DNA of 5,872 nucleotides from Clostridia bacterium (GCA_017452335.1 JAFTMP010000151.1:1-5872); one strand, 5' to 3'; positions 1 through 5,872 are shown, counted from the first letter of the stretch. Program-made: numbers and translations. Notes: a model not told the origin generated them from the sequence alone.

Positions 1-1
1 G

Positions 2-1342
2 ACCTTCGAGGCGTTGAAGGGCGCCCCCTCCGCCATCGTGCATCTTTATAATTCTACTTCCGTGGCACAGCGGGAGCAGGTATTCAGACGCTCCAAGGAA
101 GAGATCATCGACATTGCGGTGACAGGTGCAAAGCTTTGCAAGAAGTATAGAGAAATGACGCCCGGAAACTTCCGCTTTGAGTATTCTCCCGAAAGCTTTA
201 CAGGCACCGAGCCCGAGTTTGCCGCTGAGATCTGCAATGCAGTGATCGACATTTGGCAGCCCACAAAGGATGATCCCGTGATCATCAACCTGCCTGTGAC
301 CGTTTCCCACTCCATGCCCCACGTGTATGCAAATCAAGTGGAGTATATGTGCAAGCATTTGAAAAACAGAGAGAATCTGATCATCTCCCTGCATCCTCAT
401 AACGACAGAGGCTGTGCCGTGGCAGACAGTGAATTGGGTCTGCTTGCAGGCGGTGACCGTATTGAAGGAACACTGTTCGGCAACGGAGAGAGAACGGGTA
501 ACGTGGATATCGTCACTCTGGCAATGAATATGTATTCCCAGGGTGTTGATCCCGAGCTTGACTTTTCAAACATTCCCGAGATCACGAGAGTATATGAAAA
601 GGTTACCAGAATGCAGGTCTATCAGCGTCAGCCCTACAGCGGTGCGCTGGTGTTTGCGGCATTCAGCGGCTCCCACCAGGATGCCATTGCCAAGGGCATG
701 AAATACAGAGTGGAGCAAAACGCAGACCACTGGACCGTTCCTTATCTGCCCATTGACCCCACGGACGTTGGCAGAGTTTACGAGGCGGACGTGATCCGCA
801 TCAACTCCCAGTCGGGCAAGGGCGGTATCGAATATCTCATGGAGACCCGCTATTCCCACATCCTGCCGCCCAAGATGCGCGAGGTCTTTGGCTACAAGGT
901 CAAGGGTGTTTCCGACAGAGCTCATAAGGAGCTGCAGCCCGAAGAGGTATATAAGATCTTCTCTGAAAACTATCTTAACGTGTCCTCACCCTTGAAGGTG
1001 ATCGACATCGTTTACGAAAAGGAACAGAGCCTTGCTGAGGTAAGCTTCTCTGTGATCAGAGACGGCAAGATCGAAAAGGTACATGCAACGGGTAACGGAC
1101 GCCTCAACGCTGTAAGCAACGGCTTAAAGCAGGTGCTGGGTAAGGACGCCTTCTCCTTTGAAGGGTATTCGGAGCACGCCATGGAGGGCAGATCCACCGC
1201 AAGAGCCGCCGCGTACGTTTCGGTGAAGGGTAAGAACGACTGCGTGTATTGGGGCGCGGGTGTTGACAGCGATATTTTGGCAGCATCGGTGCTGGCGCTG
1301 ATCAGTGCAGTAAACAATATGTTAAAGGAAGAACAGGCATAA
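2..1342 (+). CDS. leuA: 2-isopropylmalate synthase, type 2 (5'-truncated by window edge)
   Basis: LeuA condenses 2-oxoisovalerate with acetyl-CoA to give 2-isopropylmalate, the committed step of leucine synthesis in the cytoplasm. The frame is open from base 2 and reads TFEALKGAPSAIVHLYNSTS, internal sequence typical of the long (type 2, actinobacterial/yeast-like) LeuA. The start codon and roughly the first 100-130 residues therefore lie upstream; the TTG at 14 is internal. Visible motifs are YSPES (182-196), the metal-binding HPHNDRG (392-412; two His ligands) and GNGERTGNVD (479-508), followed by PYLPIDPTDVGR and NSQSGKGG in the long-form linker. From about base 995 to the stop lies the C-terminal dimerisation/allosteric domain that in this family binds leucine, ending in WGAGVDSD and an ISAVNNML helix. 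Leucine feedback inhibition is inferred from that domain. The visible part is 446 residues and ends with TAA, 16 bp before ilvB. Citramalate synthase or homocitrate synthase are less likely given the type 2 motifs. Confidence 0.94.
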   Translation, partial: TFEALKGAPSAIVHLYNSTSVAQREQVFRRSKEEIIDIAVTGAKLCKKYREMTPGNFRFEYSPESFTGTEPEFAAEICNAVIDIWQPTKDDPVIINLPVTVSHSMPHVYANQVEYMCKHLKNRENLIISLHPHNDRGCAVADSELGLLAGGDRIEGTLFGNGERTGNVDIVTLAMNMYSQGVDPELDFSNIPEITRVYEKVTRMQVYQRQPYSGALVFAAFSGSHQDAIAKGMKYRVEQNADHWTVPYLPIDPTDVGRVYEADVIRINSQSGKGGIEYLMETRYSHILPPKMREVFGYKVKGVSDRAHKELQPEEVYKIFSENYLNVSSPLKVIDIVYEKEQSLAEVSFSVIRDGKIEKVHATGNGRLNAVSNGLKQVLGKDAFSFEGYSEHAMEGRSTARAAAYVSVKGKNDCVYWGAGVDSDILAASVLALISAVNNMLKEEQA

Positions 1343-1344
1343 AC

Positions 1345-1351
1345 GAAAGGA
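1345..1351 (+). promoter_or_regulatory. ribosome binding site for ilvB
   Basis: The purine run GAAAGGA lies in the 16-bp gap after the leuA stop and ends 7 bases before the ATG at 1359. It is a moderate Shine-Dalgarno match and supports that ATG as the start. Confidence 0.7.
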
Positions 1352-1358
1352 TACAACC

Positions 1359-3053
1359 ATGATTAAGACAGGCGCGCAGATCATTGTGGAAACACTGATC
1401 GAGCAGGGCGTAACCGATGTATTCAGTTATCCCGGCGGACAGGTTCTTCACATTTATGACGCACTTTATGAATATCAAGACAAGATCAACCATGTGCTCA
1501 CCGCCCACGAGCAGGGTGCTTCCCATGCGGCGGACGGATATTTCAGAGCCACCGGCAAGACCGGCGTGGTGATCTCCACCTCGGGTCCCGGAGCGACCAA
1601 TCTGGTCACCGGTATTGCAACGGCGATGTTAGACTCGGTTCCCCTCATTGCCATCACAGGTAACGTTCCCTGCTCGCTGATCGGTAAGGACAGCTTCCAG
1701 GAGATCGACATCGTGGGCGTGACCATGCCCATCACCAAGCACAATTTCTTTGTAAACCACATTGAGGATCTGGCAGATACCATTCGCGAGGCATTCAGAA
1801 TTGCCCGCTCGGGCAGACCCGGTCCTGTGCTCATTGATATCCCCAAGGATGTGCAGACCGCAAAATACGAGTTTGAAAACTGCGCGCCCAAGCCCCGCAT
1901 TGCTATGCGTAAGGCGAGAGACGAGGAGATCGACCGTGCAGTGGCACTGATTAAAGAAAGCAAGCGCCCCTACATTTATTTGGGCGGCGGTGCAGTGGGT
2001 GCCAACATTTCAACAGAGGTGCAGGATTTGGCGGAAAAGATCGACGCCGCCATCGGCTGTACCTTGATGGGTATTACAGCGGTGCCCACCTCCAATCCAA
2101 GATTTCTTGGTATGCAGGGCATGCACGGACATTATGCCTCCACCATTGCACAGGATGAGGCAGACTTGATCATTGCCCTGGGCGTGCGCTTTAGCGACAG
2201 AGCCACCGGTAACAAGGCGCGCTACGCTAAGAATTCCAAAATCCTGCATATCGACCCCGATTTTGCGGAGATCAATAAAAACATCCCTGCCGATGAAGGC
2301 ATCATCTGCGATCTGCACGATGCGTTCTTGCGCATTATGGAAAAGATCACCCCTGCAAGCAATCCCGAGTGGGTGAGCAGAGTGAAGGAGCTAAAGGCAG
2401 AGGAGCTGGCAAAGCTGGAGAGTGACGAAAAGCTCTTTAAGTCACAGCTCAGTCCCAGAGCGGCAATATGTATGATCAATCAAAACAAAAACGCCGATAC
2501 CCCTGTGGTGACCGACGTTGGTCAGCACCAGATGTGGGCGGCGCAGTTCTGCGAGTTTGAAAAGAAGAGAACCTTCTTATCCAGTGGCGGACTTGGCACC
2601 ATGGGCTTTGGTCTTGGTGCGGCGATCGGCGCGCAGGTGGGTACAGGCAAGAGAACCATCCTTGTTACGGGTGACGGAAGCTTCGGCATGAACTTAAACG
2701 AGGTGGCAACCGCTGTAAAATACAACCTGCCCATTACCATCGTTGTGATGAACAACGGAGTGCTTGGTATGGTCAGACAGTGGCAGACCCTCTTCTTCAA
2801 CAAGCACTATTCCAACACCACTCTTGAAAGAAAGACCGATTTTGTAAAGCTTGCAGAGGCATTCGGTGCGGCAGGTGCAAGAGCCACCACGCCCGAGGAG
2901 TTAGATGCGGCGCTGAAGGCGGCGCAGGGAAGAAGTGGTCCCACCATCATTGACTGTGTGATCGACAAGGACGAATTTGTTCTGCCCATGCTCCCTCCCG
3001 GCGGATCGGTGGATGATATTATCGTCACGAAGGAGGAACTGAACCTTGAGTAA
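1359..3053 (+). CDS. ilvB: acetolactate (acetohydroxyacid) synthase, large catalytic subunit
   Basis: This ThDP-, FAD- and Mg-dependent enzyme condenses two pyruvates to 2-acetolactate, or pyruvate with 2-oxobutyrate to 2-aceto-2-hydroxybutyrate. It is the first common step of valine, leucine and isoleucine synthesis. The 564-residue length is normal for the family. The N-terminal ThDP (Pyr) domain covers about residues 1-170 and holds the catalytic Glu51 in AHEQGA, the SGPGATN motif (75-81), Phe113-Gln114 in DSFQE and Lys163 in IPKD. The central FAD-associated domain (about 190-330) has GMQGMHGHY and GVRFSDRATG. The C-terminal ThDP (PP) domain (about 365-550) has the GDGSFGMNLNE motif (438-448) and Asn465-Asn466, which bracket the diphosphate/Mg site, and the conserved Trp475 in MVRQWQ. 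The regulatory subunit ilvN follows and overlaps. This pairing, and the FAD-domain motifs, argue against a catabolic AlsS or another ThDP decarboxylase. Confidence 0.97.
   Translation: MIKTGAQIIVETLIEQGVTDVFSYPGGQVLHIYDALYEYQDKINHVLTAHEQGASHAADGYFRATGKTGVVISTSGPGATNLVTGIATAMLDSVPLIAITGNVPCSLIGKDSFQEIDIVGVTMPITKHNFFVNHIEDLADTIREAFRIARSGRPGPVLIDIPKDVQTAKYEFENCAPKPRIAMRKARDEEIDRAVALIKESKRPYIYLGGGAVGANISTEVQDLAEKIDAAIGCTLMGITAVPTSNPRFLGMQGMHGHYASTIAQDEADLIIALGVRFSDRATGNKARYAKNSKILHIDPDFAEINKNIPADEGIICDLHDAFLRIMEKITPASNPEWVSRVKELKAEELAKLESDEKLFKSQLSPRAAICMINQNKNADTPVVTDVGQHQMWAAQFCEFEKKRTFLSSGGLGTMGFGLGAAIGAQVGTGKRTILVTGDGSFGMNLNEVATAVKYNLPITIVVMNNGVLGMVRQWQTLFFNKHYSNTTLERKTDFVKLAEAFGAAGARATTPEELDAALKAAQGRSGPTIIDCVIDKDEFVLPMLPPGGSVDDIIVTKEELNLE
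3030..3037 (+). promoter_or_regulatory. strong ribosome binding site deciding the ilvN TTG start
   Basis: AAGGAGGA lies inside the 3' end of ilvB (codons for KEE) and ends 8 bases before the TTG at 3046. It is a near-perfect complement to the 16S rRNA tail at ideal spacing, and is the best Shine-Dalgarno in the window. It picks out the TTG as the ilvN start, as there is no ATG nearby in frame. Confidence 0.85.
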
Positions 3054-3615
3054 GAAATTCAGCCTTGCGGTGTACGTAGACAACCATTTCGGTGTACTTT
3101 CCCGTGTAACGGGTATGTTTACAAGAAGAGGATTCAATATTGACTCCCTCACGGTTGGTGAGACCGAATCTCCCAAATATTCCAGAATCACCATCACCTT
3201 AAGCGGTGACGGTTACGCAAAGGAGCAGATGCTCAATCAGCTCCGTAAGCTCTATCCCGTAAAGAAGTTAGAGCTGCTGGAGACCGAGGAATCGGTAAGA
3301 CGCGAGCTGTGCCTCATTAAAATGAAGCACGACCCGAAGACCCGCGCCGATGTCATGTCGGCAGTGGAGGTGTTCCGTGCCAAGGTCATTGACTACGGCG
3401 TGGAGGCACTGAGCATTGAAGTAACAGGCGAGCCCTCCAAGATCGACGCATTTGTGTCGGTGATGAAGCCCTACGGTATTCTTGAAATGTGCCGCACGGG
3501 CGTTGTGGCAATGTCCAGAGGCAGTAAGTGCATCAAGGACAAAACCGATATTTCAAGTGAAATTGAGGAAGAAGTGCCTGTGATCAGTGAAAACGACCAA
3601 AGAGATATCTTTTGA
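3046..3615 (+). CDS. ilvN: acetolactate synthase, small regulatory subunit
   Basis: IlvN (also called IlvH) binds the IlvB catalytic subunit, raises its activity and confers valine feedback inhibition. The start is TTG, 8 bp inside ilvB, giving MSKKFSLAVYVDN at the N terminus, where the family normally begins. Residues about 5-79 form an ACT domain with the family signature around DNHFGVLSRV and RRGFNIDSLTVGETE. Asn13, Gly16 and Asn31 match the residues (Asn11, Gly14, Asn29) tied to valine binding in E. coli IlvH, so valine sensitivity is expected. Residues about 84-160 form the C-terminal small-subunit domain, ending in the conserved RTGVVAMSRG. The protein then continues with an acidic tail (about 163-189), making 189 residues against the usual 160-170. 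The overlap with ilvB suggests translational coupling that balances the two subunits. Confidence 0.97.
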   Translation: MSKKFSLAVYVDNHFGVLSRVTGMFTRRGFNIDSLTVGETESPKYSRITITLSGDGYAKEQMLNQLRKLYPVKKLELLETEESVRRELCLIKMKHDPKTRADVMSAVEVFRAKVIDYGVEALSIEVTGEPSKIDAFVSVMKPYGILEMCRTGVVAMSRGSKCIKDKTDISSEIEEEVPVISENDQRDIF

Positions 3616-3640
3616 TCATTTTATAAAACAAAACTATTTT
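3612..3640 (+). promoter_or_regulatory. possible weak internal promoter upstream of ilvC
   Basis: TTGATC (3612-3617, overlapping the ilvN stop) and TATTTT (3635-3640) are 17 bases apart, each matching four of six bases of the sigma-A -35 and -10 consensus. A TATAAA at 3622-3627 is a better -10 but has no -35 partner. The spacer is so AT-rich that partial matches are expected by chance, so this is a weak call. Confidence 0.2.
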
Positions 3641-3655
3641 TGAAATTTGAAAATT

Positions 3656-3662
3656 AAAGGAG
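3656..3662 (+). promoter_or_regulatory. ribosome binding site for ilvC
   Basis: AAAGGAG ends 10 bases before the ATG at 3673. It is a strong Shine-Dalgarno match, slightly far from the start, in an AT-rich and probably unstructured leader, which would favour efficient translation. Confidence 0.8.
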
Positions 3663-3672
3663 AACTCAAACA

Positions 3673-4689
3673 ATGAACAGAATTTTCTATGAGAAGGATT
3701 GCGATATCAGAAGACTTGACGGCAAAACCGTTGCCATTATCGGTTACGGCTCCCAGGGACATGCACACGCGCTGAACTTGAAGGAATCGGGCGTAAACGT
3801 AGTAGTTGGTCTTTACGAAGGAAGCAAGAGCTGGGCAAAGGCAGAGGCTGCAGGCTTAAAGGTTCTGGTTGCCGCTGAGGCTGCAAAGGTTGCAGACATC
3901 ATCATGATCCTCATTAACGATGAAAAGCAGGCAAAGCTCTATAAGGAAAGCATCGCGCCCAACCTCAGCGCAGGTAAGACTCTGATGTTTGCACACGGCT
4001 TCAACATCCACTTCGGCTGCATCAAGCCTCCCAAGGATGTAAACGTGATCATGGTTGCCCCCAAGGGTCCCGGACACACCGTAAGAAGCGAGTACCAGGT
4101 AGGCAAGGGCGTTCCTTGTCTGGTTGCTGTTGAGCAGAACGCTACAGGCGATGCACTGGAGATCGGTCTTGCTTACGCGCAGGGTATCGGCGGCGCAAGA
4201 GCGGGCGTTCTTGAAACCGATTTCAAGACCGAGACCGAAACCGACCTGTTCGGCGAGCAGGCAGTGCTGTGCGGCGGTGTGAGCGCGCTGATGCAGGCAG
4301 GCTTTGAGACCCTGGTTGAAGCAGGCTATGACCCCAGAAACGCATATTTCGAATGCATCCATGAGATGAAGCTGATCGTGGACCTCATCTATCAGAGCGG
4401 CTTTGAGGGCATGCGTTACTCTGTTTCCAACACCGCAGAGTACGGTGACTACATCACCGGTCCCAAGATCGTAACCGAAGAGACCAAGAAGGCAATGAAG
4501 AAGGTTCTTTCCGATATCCAGGACGGTACCTTCGCAAAGGACTTCCTTGTTGAAATGTCCGATGCAGGCTCTCAGGCACACTTTAGCGCACTGAGAAAGA
4601 AGGCTGTAGCACATCCTTCCGAGGTTGTTGGTAAGGAGATCAGAGCACTGTACAGCTGGAATGACGAAGAAAAGCTGATCAATAACTGA
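3673..4689 (+). CDS. ilvC: ketol-acid reductoisomerase (class I, short form)
   Basis: IlvC uses NAD(P)H and Mg to isomerise and reduce 2-acetolactate to 2,3-dihydroxyisovalerate, and acetohydroxybutyrate to the isoleucine-branch homologue. The 338-residue length fits class I enzymes. The N-terminal Rossmann domain (about 1-180) has GYGSQGHAHALNL (24-36), with the GxGxxG turn at Gly24-Gly29, and the loop Tyr48-Ser53 after the second strand, which decides cofactor choice. AHGFNIHFG includes the conserved His108, and PKGPGHTVR includes Lys131. The C-terminal knotted helical domain has TETETDLFGEQ with metal ligands Asp191 and Glu195, ECIHE with Glu227 and Glu231, and SVSNTAEYGD. All catalytic residues I can place are present. 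Codon use is the most biased in the window (nearly all Lys AAG, eight of nine Arg AGA), which suggests high expression. The start is set by the AAAGGAG upstream. Confidence 0.98.
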   Translation: MNRIFYEKDCDIRRLDGKTVAIIGYGSQGHAHALNLKESGVNVVVGLYEGSKSWAKAEAAGLKVLVAAEAAKVADIIMILINDEKQAKLYKESIAPNLSAGKTLMFAHGFNIHFGCIKPPKDVNVIMVAPKGPGHTVRSEYQVGKGVPCLVAVEQNATGDALEIGLAYAQGIGGARAGVLETDFKTETETDLFGEQAVLCGGVSALMQAGFETLVEAGYDPRNAYFECIHEMKLIVDLIYQSGFEGMRYSVSNTAEYGDYITGPKIVTEETKKAMKKVLSDIQDGTFAKDFLVEMSDAGSQAHFSALRKKAVAHPSEVVGKEIRALYSWNDEEKLINN

Positions 4690-4706
4690 TTATAAAGGCA
4701 AAAGAA

Positions 4707-4712
4707 AAGAGG
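4707..4712 (+). promoter_or_regulatory. ribosome binding site for ilvD
   Basis: AAGAGG ends 8 bases before the ATG at 4721. It is a weaker Shine-Dalgarno than those of ilvN and ilvC. Another ATG at 4714 is in a different frame, only 1 base from this site, so the ATG at 4721 is preferred. The translated product then begins MVKDTIVSGFNNAPHRSL, as expected for IlvD. Confidence 0.65.
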
Positions 4713-4720
4713 TATGACCC

Positions 4721-5872
4721 ATGGTTAAGGACACTATCGTTTCGGGATTCAATAACGCCCCCCACAGATCGCTGTATCATGCGCTGGGTTTGACAAAGGA
4801 GGAGCTTGACAGACCCCTTATCGGTATCGTCAGCTCTTATAACGAGATCGTACCCGGTCACATGAATCTGGATAAAATTACCCAGGCTGTGAAAACCGGT
4901 GTTGCTATGGCAGGGGGAACACCCATTGTCTTCCCGGCAATCGCTGTGTGCGATGGTATTGCCATGGGACATACCGGTATGAAATATTCTTTAATTACCA
5001 GAGATATCATTGCAGACTCCACCGAAGCCATGGTATTAGCACATGGCTTTGATGGACTGGTGATGATCCCCAACTGCGATAAGAACGTCCCCGGACTTCT
5101 TATGGCATCGGCAAGACTGAACATTCCCACCATTTTTGTTTCCGGCGGTCCGATGCTTGCGGGCAGAGTGGGTGGTAAAAAGACCAGCCTTTCCAGTATG
5201 TTTGAGGCAGTGGGTGCTTACGCGGCAGGGAAGATCGACGAAGAAAAGCTGACCGAATTTGAAGAAAAGACCTGTCCCTCCTGCGGCTCCTGCTCGGGTA
5301 TGTACACCGCAAACTCTATGAACTGCCTTACCGAGGTTCTTGGTATGGGGCTTAGAGGCAACGGCACCATTCCTGCGGCATATTCCGCAAGAATTGAGCT
5401 TGCCAAGCATGCAGGTATGCAGATCATGGATCTGGTGAAGAAGGACATCAAGCCCCGCGACATTATGACCGAGGCGGCGATCCGCAATGCAGTTACCGCC
5501 GATATGGCGCTGGGATGCTCTACAAACAGTATGCTCCATCTGCCTGCAATTGCCAACGAGTGCGGCATTGACTTTGATCTCGACATGGTCAATGAGATCA
5601 GCGAAAAGACTCCCAATCTCTGCCATCTTGCTCCTGCAGGCCCCACCTATATGGAGGATCTCAACGAAGCGGGCGGCGTGTACGCCGTTCTTCGCCAGCT
5701 TGAAGAAGCGGGACTTATTGACACTTCGGTCATGACCTGCACAGGCAAGAGCATGCATGAGAACATCGAAAGAGCACTGAACTTGGATGAGACGGTCATC
5801 AGACCCCTCTCCAACCCCTACAGCAGAACAGGCGGTATTGCAGTGCTGAGAGGCAACCTTGCACCCAACGGA
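4721..5872 (+). CDS. ilvD: dihydroxyacid dehydratase (3'-truncated by window edge)
   Basis: IlvD is an iron-sulfur and Mg enzyme that dehydrates 2,3-dihydroxyisovalerate to 2-oxoisovalerate and the isoleucine-branch diol to 3-methyl-2-oxovalerate. The frame stays open from the ATG at 4721 to the last base, giving 384 residues of a family that is usually about 550-570 long; the rest, with the C-terminal catalytic part, is beyond the window. Visible motifs are VPGHMNL (44-50), AVCDGIAMGHTGM (75-87; Asp78 the expected Mg ligand), PNCDKNVPG (117-125; Cys119 cluster ligand, Asp120 and Lys121 at the metal site), CPSCGSCSGMYTANSMNCL (185-203; Cys191 cluster ligand), GCSTNSMLHL (265-274) and HLAPAGPTYMEDL (302-314). 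Gly46 replaces the cysteine found in [2Fe-2S] members, so an oxygen-labile [4Fe-4S] type is inferred. The related sugar-acid dehydratase Edd is less likely given the neighbours and motifs. Confidence 0.97.
   Translation, partial: MVKDTIVSGFNNAPHRSLYHALGLTKEELDRPLIGIVSSYNEIVPGHMNLDKITQAVKTGVAMAGGTPIVFPAIAVCDGIAMGHTGMKYSLITRDIIADSTEAMVLAHGFDGLVMIPNCDKNVPGLLMASARLNIPTIFVSGGPMLAGRVGGKKTSLSSMFEAVGAYAAGKIDEEKLTEFEEKTCPSCGSCSGMYTANSMNCLTEVLGMGLRGNGTIPAAYSARIELAKHAGMQIMDLVKKDIKPRDIMTEAAIRNAVTADMALGCSTNSMLHLPAIANECGIDFDLDMVNEISEKTPNLCHLAPAGPTYMEDLNEAGGVYAVLRQLEEAGLIDTSVMTCTGKSMHENIERALNLDETVIRPLSNPYSRTGGIAVLRGNLAPNG

Larger units (their letters stand above)
2..5872 (+). other. leuA-ilvB-ilvN-ilvC-ilvD operon (both ends outside the window)
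   Basis: Five same-strand genes are separated by 16, -8, 57 and 31 bp, with no convincing terminator hairpin between them, so a single transcript is likely. Together they cover the shared valine/isoleucine steps up to the 2-oxo acids and the first step that diverts 2-oxoisovalerate to leucine. The transaminase, threonine deaminase and leuBCD are not in view. Regulation by a T-box, attenuator or CodY-type repressor is plausible for such operons, but would act upstream of the left edge and nothing seen here tests it. Confidence 0.85.

Noticed and set aside
14..16. TTG as the start codon of leuA
   Set aside because: The frame is open to the left edge and the residues before it (TFEA) match internal LeuA sequence. 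The gene is cut by the window, not started here.
1343..1358. T-box or other leader before ilvB
   Set aside because: The 16-bp gap is far too short for a riboswitch or attenuator; any leader must lie upstream of leuA, outside the window.
1475..1963. 162-codon open frame on the minus strand opposite ilvB
   Set aside because: It is the antisense shadow of the catalytic N-terminal domain of IlvB, with no family resemblance.
4226..4244. Short repeat of ACCGA units in ilvC
   Set aside because: It encodes the conserved TETETD segment next to the metal ligand Asp191, so it is explained by protein conservation.
3856..4614. 252-codon open frame on the minus strand opposite ilvC
   Set aside because: It is fully antisense to a clear ilvC, has no recognisable domain, and arises from the codon bias of the real gene.
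4690..4720. Terminator or attenuator between ilvC and ilvD
   Set aside because: The 31-bp gap is purine-rich with no inverted repeat or T-run, so it holds only a ribosome binding site.
4714..4728. Four-codon minigene (ATG ACC CAT GGT TAA) overlapping the ilvD start
   Set aside because: It is only 1 base from the AAGAGG site, too close for initiation, and the other purine run (4694-4698) is too far. Such short frames occur by chance.
5036..5758. 240-codon open frame on the minus strand opposite ilvD
   Set aside because: It is antisense to well-conserved IlvD motifs, rich in Cys and His as antisense frames often are, and matches no family I know.

Overview
The window holds five consecutive genes on the + strand for branched-chain amino acid biosynthesis: leuA (5' end cut off), ilvB, ilvN, ilvC and ilvD (3' end cut off). 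Almost all of it is coding. I see no mobile element, CRISPR array, RNA gene or foreign-looking segment. This looks like ordinary core metabolism rather than an undescribed system.

The organism is most likely a Clostridia-type Firmicute, perhaps an anaerobe of the gut or a similar habitat. The support is indirect: purine-rich AGGAGG-type ribosome binding sites, AGA as the main arginine codon, a TTG start in an overlapping gene pair, and protein wording that resembles clostridial homologues from memory (GLYEGSKSW in IlvC, VCDGIAMGH in IlvD). Base composition in the genes is roughly balanced. The species cannot be named from this.

Layout: leuA (2-1342, type 2 isopropylmalate synthase) is followed after 16 bp by ilvB (1359-3053, acetolactate synthase large subunit). 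ilvN (3046-3615, regulatory small subunit) overlaps the end of ilvB by 8 bp and starts at TTG. A 57-bp AT-rich spacer follows, the longest gap in the window, then ilvC (3673-4689, ketol-acid reductoisomerase). After 31 bp comes ilvD (4721 to the right edge, dihydroxyacid dehydratase).

The genes form a pathway. IlvBN condenses pyruvate with pyruvate or 2-oxobutyrate. IlvC isomerises and reduces the product, and IlvD dehydrates it to 2-oxoisovalerate or 3-methyl-2-oxovalerate. These are the precursors of valine and isoleucine. LeuA diverts 2-oxoisovalerate into leucine synthesis. Tight spacing and a single strand point to one operon. Its promoter and any leader (T-box or attenuator) would lie upstream of the left edge and cannot be seen. 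No intrinsic terminator is visible between the genes.

Points worth a second look are subtle: the cofactor loop of IlvC, a cysteine pattern in IlvD that suggests the oxygen-sensitive cluster type, the TTG overlap start of ilvN, and the AT-rich spacer before a strongly codon-biased ilvC.
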